64,000 bases of DNA, taken from positions 1,736,001 through 1,800,000 of the forward strand of contig JAJTTP010000003.1 in the NCBI GenBank assembly GCA_023313575.1, read 5' to 3'. This document shows positions 44,861 to 55,819 of the stretch, in pieces. The stretch comes from Eutypella sp. D-1. Its lineage: Eukaryota > Ascomycota > Sordariomycetes > Xylariales > Diatrypaceae. The notes beneath the pieces are model-generated. The model made no database searches. It was not told the origin of the DNA and saw only the letters and a list, made by a program, of their open reading frames with translations. How positions within the stretch are numbered: the stretch's first letter is position 1; each line of letters opens with the position of its first letter. A program made the position numbers and the translations under genes.

Positions 44861-46241
44861 TTAAGAGAGTATCGCTATACCCTGGGCTGAGGCGCCGACC
44901 AATCCGTCCAGGCTGAATCGCTGGACCAGCCTGGCGGAGCCTTGGCCTCCAGAGACATCGAGGACGACGATGGCGGCGCCGACGGATCCGTTGCCGGGCG
45001 CGAGCGCGTAGACGAAGGAACCGGCGGCGCCGAGGTCGATGAAGCCGGGGGCGTCGGTCTCCGCGAGGTCGAGCTCGCGGATGACGCCGGCGTCACGCGC
45101 GCTCATCTCCACGATCCGCGGCACCCCGACGTCCGTCACGAACACGCTGCCGGTCGCCGCAGAGAACGCCGACCAGCACGTCGCCGCCTGCCCGTCGATG
45201 GCGGCCTGGCCGGCGACCGTGACCGCGCCCCCCGCCGCGTCGACGGAGAGTACGGCACCCCCGAAAGACGCGTCTGTCGCGAAGATGTCGCCACTACCCG
45301 GTATGACTTGCGAGCCGAACAGCACAGCGGTGCCGGCGGGGGACGAACGTACGTCCTTGGGGGCTGCTGCGGCAGGAGCGGTGCCGTCACAGCCCTTCCG
45401 GGCTCCGATCTCCAACATCGATACGAAGCCCGTCTTGTTTGCCGCCGGGTCGCCCTTGACCATGGTGAAGAGCGTGGACTCGTCCTCGGAGAAGAAGGTG
45501 TGGGATACCGTGTTGGTGGGGCCGACGGGCGGCGTGGACTGTCCGAGGTCGATGGGCCGCAGGTTGTCCATCTCGCCAAGGCCGCCATCTGCGGTGAAGG
45601 AGGCGCAGGAGATGCCCGCCACGGCGCCGGTCGCCGCGACGCAGGCGAGTCCGTTCTTGGTGGACGCGGCCACCGTATTGGGGAACTCGCCCGGAACCGC
45701 GACCGGCTGGCCTACCATGCTAAGCTTGGTCGGGTCGCCTTCGGAGATGGCCATCATGGCTACCGTGTTGCTACCCGCATTGACGGCGAAGAGGTGCTGT
45801 GGTGTTTGCGTTAGGTCTGATTGTACGCAGGCAGAGCGGTGCTAGGGATTTAGTCGCTAAAGAACTTACCTGCCCCGCTACCGTGAGTGACCCCTGACTA
45901 ACAAGGCCATCATTTACGGCCGGCTCTCCCGTTGCACCGTCCAATGATATGGAACCCTTGCCCCCGGCCGAGGTAACGGAACCCTTCCTGAGGGTTCCGT
46001 CCCCATTGACCGTCAAAGCCACCACGGAATTCTCGTTATCGTTTGTGAGAAAGTATACGGCCTTACCTGTGGCCGAGCATCCCTCGCCGGGCGCTACAGC
46101 CTGAGGACTCCCGTTTCTACCTCCACTTCCCGGACGCTGGGTTCCATTCCTTCGAGATCCTTCAAAATCCCGCGACCTCACGGCTCTTGCAACTACACCC
46201 TGGGCCAGAAGGATGGGGATGAAGATCGCACCGGCTCTCAT
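44861..46241 (-). CDS. Secreted seven-bladed-propeller protein, lactonase / carboxymuconate cyclase-like
   Basis: Two exons (46241-45870 and 45796-44861) splice in frame to 435 residues. The signal peptide is MRAGAIFIPILLAQGVVARA. After a basic stretch of Gly and Asn residues, the repeated pattern NDNENSVVALTVNGDGTLRK, HLFAVNAGSNTVAMMAISEG, ISCASFTADGGLG and EMSARDAGVIRELDL resembles beta-propeller blades of the lactonase 7-bladed family (PF10282), which includes muconate lactonising and 6-phosphogluconolactonase-type proteins. Secreted fungal members are common and mostly uncharacterised; no catalytic assignment is justified. The donor is a strong GTAAGT; the exon 1 to 2 junction gives VAGQ-HLFAV. 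Ends LVGASAQGIAILS. It has no clear functional link to its neighbours. Confidence 0.85.
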
Positions 46242-49200
46242 GATGAAGGATTAACGAGCGGTTGGTTACTTGGTTAGATGTATGACACAGGACCGGGCGA
46301 ACGGTGGCGGAGAGGCTGCAGATCAACTGGCCAGCCAAACACGGATAACGGAAATAAATAATGTTGTATTGTAAGTCTGAAAGCGCACCGCGCGTTGAGG
46401 AGATAGAAAGAGCGAGCCGGCGAGTGAACGAGAGCGAAAATTAAGGGCGAGGTGCCACGATGGGTTGTGGATGACATGGCATAAACATGATGAAGCACCG
46501 CGCTCTTTATACTTCTCACTCATTCGACTCCTTCATTCGCGGCAGTACACCTTTTCATTCTTCGATGTCGCTTCAGCCGAATCGACAATGTTGATTCCAC
46601 ATCTTCATACACTCTGGGGTCCAGAGACCTTGAAGGGGTCTGCCCCTAAGCTGTAATCTTTATTTCCTAATTAGGACGTGTAAGAGTGACTTTACGAGCT
46701 ATCACTGGAATCATGGTTTCCAAATCGGGTATCGCTCATGGATGAAACAGGAATAAGCCAGGCCATTTGAACGCCATTACTATCGACAAAATCTATGAAA
46801 CCCGTCAGAAAGCATCCCAATGTGCGTAGTAATCGCATCCAAAATTTCAACGTGGGCTTCATGGGTATGTGCGATTACAAGATACTCCTCGTAGCGCGTT
46901 CAGCCTGGGTCTTCGATAACACTGTGCCCATGCAAGGAATGGTGGCTACAGAGATGACCATCTCCGCGGTTAGTATCGTCAATGACTTGCGCACAATTCC
47001 TTGCCGTGTGCCTAGTCTTGTCGACTATATTAAGGAATCGTTACGATTTATTATGAGAGGCAGCCTCGTACGTGATACACCATTACCAGCTCATGCAAGG
47101 GAGCTGTAATCAAGGCGAGCTGCCTCAAGACACCTAGTTGTTGCCGACGGCAACAAACCCGAAGAATTACTATCAGGAACGGTCCAGTATCTGGTTCCAG
47201 GAGATGAGCAGTTTGAGCTGAAATACTCGCTTAGATTTGGCACTTGGTAGACGCACGCCATCCTAGCATTGAAATGTTCAGGCGAGCAACTCATATTCTG
47301 ACTGGAACTTTGTACTTGCACGGTATAGGATGACGGATAACGCGAGGTTGGTTGCCTTCCAGGCTCGCTACTGTGTGATTATCGGCGAAGCAGCTCTTCT
47401 TGAGGACCAAATATGCATCATTCGCGCAACGTTGTCGTTGTGAGGGTTCACTGTATCCGTTTATAGACGGACGGGCTGTTGAGTAAGATGCCCTGCGCGA
47501 TCTGCCTGCATAACCGAAGAGATCTAGGTGTCGCGCCGAGTATGCATCTAATTGAGAAGCGATAACATGTGCAAATGTGCACGTCAGCGAGAGCTGGACA
47601 TTTGATCTGATCTAGCTAATCCTCTCAATCTCCCTAGCCTATTAGCCGGTCATCAGCAGATCTGGGCTCTCGTGACCTGCGGCCACTTGTGGTTTCATAC
47701 AGCCGGGTGAAGCATGAGATGTGTGAGACAATCCGCTACTCCTGGCGGCAGAGTTTCCCAATAATAGATATCTATGAAACATGACAGGCGTTGTTTTAGT
47801 GCCCTACAGTGTATTAGGGAAAAGAACATTCGAAGTTCGCTTGGCGCTCATCGAATGGGGGTATGACGAGAGCTGAAAAGGTAGCTAGTAGGTGCTTCTA
47901 TTGTTTGAGAAAGCTGAGGCTGCTCTTTGGCCGGCCGCGTAGAAGGGCCGCCTCGGGCCCTCCGTGAGTGGAATCACGATGCCGGCCACCCCCCGTTTCA
48001 AAAAAGAGCGACCGCGACGCGCTATTGAAAGACCTACTACATGTTACTATGTATAAACGTATGTAAATAATGACCAACCCCCTACGCCCTGTGTCCCCCG
48101 TCCCCCTTCTGTTTTCTCTAACCCTTGGCGAGGCTGGGGTTCTTGTCGCACGACCAGGTATAATATTTCCCGTAGCCTGCGTCGGCAGTTTGCTAGCGCT
48201 CATCTGTAGGTTTATTAGGCTACGGTCCCGTAGCCACTCGCATTTACACGGTGAGGCCGGGGGTAATAGAGGTAGGCTAATTGAAGGAAGCAAAGAAGCT
48301 CTGATGTGATGCTGCAACGAAACGTCCCGGGTGGGTGGTAGCGCTGGCTATTGACATTGCTATTCTCACGGGTAGTTACCTAAGGCCGCCTTCATCTCTT
48401 TGTAAGAGGATGCCTGCGAAGAAAACTGATGGTTTCTTGGATAGGAAATGAGGTTTGGAAGCTACCTAGGTAGCTGACGTGCTAGATCGGCGCCATAGAG
48501 ATGGCGTTGCTTGGGGATGATGATGACGGCGAAATCGCCGTTTCCCCCTTGCCTATGACAGCTGCGGTTATATTAAGCAGGAAAACAACCGCTGAGGCAG
48601 AATGGCCTGTCGTGTAACGAATCCCGTTATGCTTCTTTTCTGATCCACGCATTACGATTGTTTGCTTGTCGATAATTGTCTCGCATATAGATGTAGCCCC
48701 GGCAAAATTTCTCTATGGGCCTAGACCTAACCTTAGCTAGCTAGTTAGTTAGTAACGAGAGACTTCTGATGCTATCATCACGCGACGAAATCGGTAGACT
48801 TGTTTGGTTGTAGAAGTAACAAAACTGACTGCTGAATGAGGCATGTGCCTAGAGGGCCTCATTGTGCCCAGCCCATGCAATGGCGTATTTCGATAATTTA
48901 CAAGCGAGACTAACACCCCCATGGCTCAAGCCGACAGGCGCGCTAATTAGATGAGATTCTACGGAGCAGGCCGGCGAATGCAGATCTTTGTACCCAACTG
49001 GCTGGACTATGGGCCGGGGGGAGGTTCATCCCCCCCTCGAAGAGCGCGCAGAGTTTATTCAGCTGAGGGTGCGGGCGTCTCTGTTAGTTATGCGTCATCC
49101 AGAAAAAAGCAAAGCTGGATGCGAAAACTCATGCCTGTGAGACGAGATGAACATGTCACACATCATCCACCTTGATTTAGTTTGGGCATAACTTGTCACC

Positions 49201-52200
49201 TAAAGAGCTGGCAAACGACTATACCACATACGTAATGGTCAACTAAAGGACCGCTTTAAGGCTGTGGCGTGCCCGCTCCGCCCCCATGGAAGGCTTCCGA
49301 GGTTATTATGAGAGGCGCGGCGCTCGGGAAGCGGAGTGAGACGGGCCATCTGTTCGACGATCCCGCAGTCTAATGGTATGGCGAGACGGCGGCGCGGCAT
49401 GTGGCTTCGGTTAAAGTTGCCTGCTTACCTACCTACCTCCGACCAAAGCTTTCGTTGGCGAACATCTTGACGGGTTGTCAATTACACAGAGTTGGTGTTA
49501 TTAGCTACCTTTTGTGCTGTGGCGGCCTGCCATGATACTCGGAAGCGTGCTCATTTAGGGCCAACATATGTCACATAGCACAAGCTGACGCTGTCACATG
49601 CATAGAGGTCTCCCCCTGCGGTAGTGTGCATATGTAGAGGGTATATTATGCATAGGCGTGAAGCGTATACTACGAGAGTATTATTGCACCAATGAATCGA
49701 GGATATATCCATTCCATCCCACATGGAGGAGCCACTCGAGGGACCCATTCAGCTATCGGCGTCGACCCGTACTACGTAGGTATGCCGTATGCGTGAAGCC
49801 AGACCCCATGAATTCTCCTATGCTGCACTTTGCTATACTACCTGTCGCCTACATACCCCCCGCATGTTTCAACTCAGCTACATAGCTGTTTGCCTTCCCT
49901 TGCTCAAGAACGATGCTCGTGACTTTGAGAGTCGCGCAGTCTTTGGCGTGACTGCATGCAAAGTGCGTACATAGTGGCTTAGCCCTCGTATCTCGATAAC
50001 GGTAGCTATCAGTTTCAGAGTTCTACGTCCAGGTCCCGCCCTCGGGCAAGCCACATCGGAAGATCCCTCGGGAAGCATCTGCCAAATTTGGGGGTGGTTC
50101 CCAACCTCTCTCGTCCCCCCCCCCCTCCCCATTCTCGCCCTCACTATGCTGCTACCACTGCTAGACGGGGTGCCCAGGAAGGCGGATCGTCGTCAGCAGC
50201 GGTGTGGGAAAACAGATAGATGCCCGATGGATGGGAAGAAAATATCGCGCAAACGAATAATCCGGGTACACCATACTAGAGTTAACTACTTAGTAACGTG
50301 ATCGCGGGCGAAGTTGAACAGGAGCCACTATGTACTCCTTGCGTCGTCATCGGCATAATGTATATTCACGGAATGAGGGGGTCGAGAGGGAGGGAAAAAA
50401 GATCGGCTTTATCCAAGAAGGAGATAACTATCGACGATAATAGATGAACAGGCTGCATATGTAGACGAGAGTGACCGTTGATTCGCCAAGACGGCCCGTT
50501 GGCTTCGGTCTTCATAACCTACCTAGGTGTATCTACGCTTGTGATGTAGGTGCATATAAGCGGATACGCCTGCATATGGAGGCGGACACCTGGTGCCTGG
50601 ATATTGTGTGATGGGCGTCCACTCTGCCACTATCAGCATCGACGGATATTGTCATATTCTTACAGAATGCTTCGTATTTGTGCATGTTAATATTATAGCT
50701 CATAATTGAACTTGCTCGTACGAACATATGTATGTGACCCTACAACACATAGTATATATTAAGAAGTAGGTAGACGTCTCGGATCATGGACGTGTGTGTG
50801 TCGTTATTGAATAGCTCTGGAGGCAGTTCGGATGTTACCCAAGTAGGCTGGCAGGTACCCTAGCAGCCTAGGTAGGTATGTTGGTACCTACCTAAGTAAG
50901 TAGTGTGGGAGCCCTTAAGGTGGGTGTTCGGAAGATATCTACCTACCTGGGTACTCTAGGGGGCCTACTAGAGCATGCCCCTGGAGTGTTCAGAAGCTCT
51001 ACTTGACTAGTAGTAGGGTACCTGAATTCTTACTATTTTGGGCCTAAAGCTCACCTCGTAAAAAGATATCCCATTGGCCAATTGGAAGTGTTCCTATTGA
51101 AAATACCTGGTAAAAGACTAAAAGAAATATTCGAAATACTTCCAGGGCAAGCCAGGTTGCCAGGTTAGTATTCTCAAGATTCTGCATCAATGAATTTGCA
51201 CGACTAATCACTTAGTATCGGATTTGCATCTATGAATGGGGGCATCAATCGAGCCCCGTATAATGCCCCAATTTTTCCCTTTCAACACCGCATTACGGCT
51301 TACAGTAAAGTAATACAGAGAGGCAGGGAGAATGCCCTGAATGCACGAAGCACGGGAGTAGTATGTGTAGTAATAACTGGCAGCAATACTACTTAGGTAT
51401 GTATACGGCCTCGTTTAGTGGACCATACCTACGGACTTTCGTACTCCTTACTATTAGTAGATTCTCTAGTAGAGTCTCCTATACTCTACTACCTACGACA
51501 TGATGACCTCACAATGTCTCTCTCAACCGCCCGGGACGCCGGGACAACCTAGGGAACTTCGAATGACACTACCTACCTAGGTACATAATAGATGTAAGAC
51601 GTCGTTGGTCATTTTCGTCTCCTGCCAGCCCCAAGCCTTGAGAGGGTTGAATAGGACAGGTTCCTCAGCGTTGGGAAGGGCACGCAAGGGCACGCCACGT
51701 GCTGTGTGCAACCCTCCCAATATACTTAATATATACAATATAGGCAGTCACACGCAAACATACAATAAAGGGACAGGCAAGAGACAGGCAAGACAGATCA
51801 AGCGAGCCCTTACCCGTCTGCCCGTCCGTCCGCCCGGCTTTCTGCCTATGTCTCGTGTTTTCTGCTCACCTCCAAGCTAAACTACGAAGTATCCTCTGCA
51901 TTAGTCGGCCGGCGATGGAGCAATCCGTTATGTGGGATACGCGCAATACGTTGGGCTAAAGCAACGGACCTGCATATGCGAACCCCTCCCTCTCTCCGCT
52001 TTCTCTCTGTCTTTTTCTTTCTCGATGGAGTCTCTCGCCCGCATTGTTTTGACGCGTCCAGTCCCGCCGGCTCGGTCTAGTAGTGCAGCCCGAGTGGATG
52101 AGGCGGAGACGGCGCCGAGGAACGAAGGGCAGGGGAAGGGAAGCACCTTGCATGAAAGAGCGACAGAGGCTGAGAGGTAAAAGAGCTCCAGTAAGGGCCC

Positions 52201-55200
52201 GGGGAATCCTTGAAGCAGACTCGGATCCATCCACCATCACCCTTACAAGTCAAGTAAATCGCTCGCCGCCGCCCACACGGGGGACTTCGACCCTTTTGCC
52301 GGCTTTCGGGCCATTCAGGAACAACCTCTTCGTCTGCCCCCCCACCACAAACCCAATATACCATAGTAACGCGTCTTTACACACATGTACCCGTTGGCAT
52401 TGAGCTACATTATGCCTACCTATATTTGCAGGTATACCAGGGAATCAAATCGGGAATGGATCCCTTACACGATACCCGCAGTTAGAAACAAAGTATCAAG
52501 AATTAAAAAAAAAAATAGCAACTTACCAAAACCCACCAACCTCTCCCGCAACCCCCTACCAGCCACACCGACGATGCAATCATGTATTGTATGCATCCAT
52601 ATGATGTGAATCACAATGCGTAATATATACGATGTGGTGTAAATATGTATATATACATACAACGCTGTTTTCCCCGGCTGGGCGGCAGCCCTACCTTATT
52701 TATTCTCGATGATCGTTTATAGCTGGCAGGTCGGGCCTTGGGGGAGGGGGGGGGATTGACAGAATTTTAGGGCACTAACTAAATCTCGATCAGTGTTAAT
52801 TAGGAGTTTGGCTACACATCAGAAATACTCGTAGTAGATACCGAATGTCTTTTAGCACATATTCCAAGCTCACCGAAGGTTGTTAGTGGGACATGGGGGA
52901 GGAGGGGGGAATTGCCTATTCCAGCCGCTTCACGAAGGCTGGAATCGTGTATTGGGTCAAGAGAGGAGACAAGGAGGGCTGGTTAAAAGGAGAAAGAAAA
53001 CCAAGCAGGGGGCAGAAAAAGAGGAGCCGAACTCTGGCTGATGGTTGGTCAGTTTTGGTCTTTTCTTTTCGAAGGAAAAACAAAATAAGAAAGACAAGAA
53101 AAAAAAAAACACCCGGCGAGATTCCGGCTAGGGCACCCCAGTTAATAAGCCACCAAGGGTCTCTTTAGTCCACTTCTCACGAAGTACTCGGGGCTTGCCA
53201 GGCTTGACCAGGGCAAGCCTACATAGCAAAGGCCTATGTAAATGGCAGGGAGCATGCCGCCCCGTGGAAACGGTCGATCCAGACTTGGGAACGCAAGCGC
53301 AAGAGTCGACATGAGCCCAATGAGCCCCCTTATCCCCTGGCGTGTGGAGCTGCATCTCGAGTTGTGGCCCTTGTGGATGCGTTCCTGCGTAGTGGCTACA
53401 TGATGGCAATTTAGTTTCTATGACCTCTCCCTCCCTTTCGTCTCCCCTCAGAAATTGTTTCTCGATACCAGCAGACTCTTGCTGCCGAATTGTCTTGTTG
53501 TGTAGTGTGGGTGTTAAGGACGTAAGACCACCATCCGTTTTTGGCCGACGATCTTGACCTCGACCCGACGACAACATCTAGCTAGCTCGTCGAATATATG
53601 TTTTTTTAGCTGAAGCATTAGCTGCACTGTACCTTGCATAAGTGGCATCCCATTCTTGGGGACGTCTAGACTAGCCCCAGAGCCGTCCCGAAATCTACCT
53701 ACACACGAGCAAACGGCTTTGATGAACAATAAGAATAATAAGGGAACAAGCCCCATCTGCTCGATCAGTCCAAAGCCAGGACCGCCACGGGAGCCCTGAA
53801 CGTCAGCACGCATATAGGGGTTCGGAAGAAGAGGGTTGTATTAGCGAACGCAAACGGCACGAATAGGGATCGATAGGACTACCTCAGAAGAACCAGAGAA
53901 TCAGCAACCCTCCGATTTCTGCAGCGCCATTCTCTCGGGTCCGAATAGCCCAAGTGAACCAGCCAACCAGACGATCGGGAATAGGGGCAGGAATCGGCCT
54001 AGACCAGAACAGTGTAATTGCCCAAGAACGCGAACGCGAACCCCAAAACCCTTCCCGCGGACCAGCTCACTCGCTGCATTTGCGGGAGAGTCATTGCCAT
54101 CAAGTTTTTAAGAAGGGGAGAAAACTGCACTCGCGGGAACAGGAAGAAGGTTTTGACGATCACGGACGGGAATGCGAAACGGGTCTGCGGCATCCTTTGG
54201 TGTATTGACGACGGGTAAGTGTATTGGGATTTACCCCCCTTACTATTTCTTCAGAATCCCCGGCCCAAACCAGTGCCCTTACGCCACGGGTATGTGCCTC
54301 ACCTTTCTAGAACTTCAGCCGTTGTTCTAGTTTGACACTGTAGCCGAAAACGCCCTTTTATCATCCTGCAGTGTAACGTTGGGAAGGGTTGAAGGGTCAT
54401 GGTTTGTAGCTTATTATCCGCTCTGAAATACTTGGTGCTTGGGTGATACGCTGCCAGCCCAGTCCATATTGATGATGACTGCGGCATGAGTCGAAGTGCC
54501 ACAATCGATACCAATTCACTCACTCACCACTGACTGAACGGACGCGTTGCATTATTTCTGTCGATCTGCTTTTTCAGCTCCCCCCTCTCCTCCCTGTCGC
54601 AAGGCGATGGTGGTGCGGATTGCCGCTCAACCGCCTATCTTCTCTCTCCCAAAAGCACAGTCCAAGCATGCCTTGAACCCGGCCACAGTTTTATACCCCT
54701 GAGCTTAAGCAAGGGTCTCTTCCTCGACCATTCGATGTCATGTCGCATGTGCATGTTCCACGTCGCATTTGCGACTTTTATATTTGCCCATGGCCGCCCA
54801 ATGCTAATGTTCTGACCACCCCCAGCCTCAGCCCCAGCTATCCAACTGATCTACTCTTCGCCTGAACATAAGAAGAATCGCCCAGGACCCGTGCGGCCTC
54901 TTAATTGACGTGCATTTCCGGATCTGTTGGATCAACCTTCTTTTATGGGGGTTCTGCAACTGCACATAGCTATATCGACATCACCTCACAGGTCTACGAC
55001 TGATCATTCACGTCCTAGGAATAGCCTACGATATCGTGCCGAACCGTTAACGAGCGTTTAACTCGGCCCAGGATCAATCATATCATCGGCCCTCCCGTTC
55101 ACAAGAGCCTCGAAATACGTCAGCGAGCATATTATCAAGGGGTTACAGCGCATTTCACCACAGCACCGAAGATATTACCTCGGCGTGGGGTTTTCTACCT

Positions 55201-55819
55201 AGCTGTGCCGCATTTGAACTTCGTGAGTTAACCATTTCTAACTTCATTTCATGGCCCCTACTCGCGGTAGAATTCGCCAAGGACCCCAAATTGCGACAAA
55301 CCAGCAGAAGAACATATCACCTTCGAACGGGAACCTGGACCCTCCCTCCCCCCTCCCCCCATTCGAAATTCCGAATAGGCATGGGCCTTGCTTCTAAGCG
55401 GCATAGGTCGAATTCCTCTGACCCAGTTCAGCGCAACCCTTGTCATGATCCACATCTTTGACCCCTGGGCGATATGCAGGACTGTTTAATTTTTGGCAAG
55501 GATCACTTACCCACCGGTCCCGTCGCGTCGCTCGCACTAGTTGATTAGCTCCTGTCATTATTATTATCATTATTGTTATTATTATTGTCTTCCTCTAACT
55601 AGATACCTGTCAGGATCCCACGCGGCTTTTTCTTCTGTTGTTGTCGCCATCATCATCGTCAGCACCGTTTCCAGATCCAGGAAGCTGAGGTGTCTACGCC
55701 ACCCGAGACGGTCCGAGAGCGTGTTCAGAACCACGTCCGAGACTTGAGGCGACGAGACCCCGGGATCCCAGATTTCTCCAACGGCCCAAGTTAGCGTGCC
55801 TCATTAGGCCCGAAACACA
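46242..55819. other. Large gene-free region (9.6 kb)
   Basis: No coding sequence I can support. Open frames stay below 150 codons and have no motifs or coherent splicing. TACCTAGGTA palindromes lie at 48463 and 51574, with related sequence near 50520 and 50870. No terminal repeats, transposase or reverse-transcriptase pieces were recognised. The last kilobase before 55820 is probably promoter and leader of the CRIB gene. Confidence 0.55.

Noticed and set aside
44942..45845. Long plus-strand ORFs opposite the lactonase-like gene
   Set aside because: Shadow frames; the minus strand has the signal peptide, splice site and blade-like repeats.
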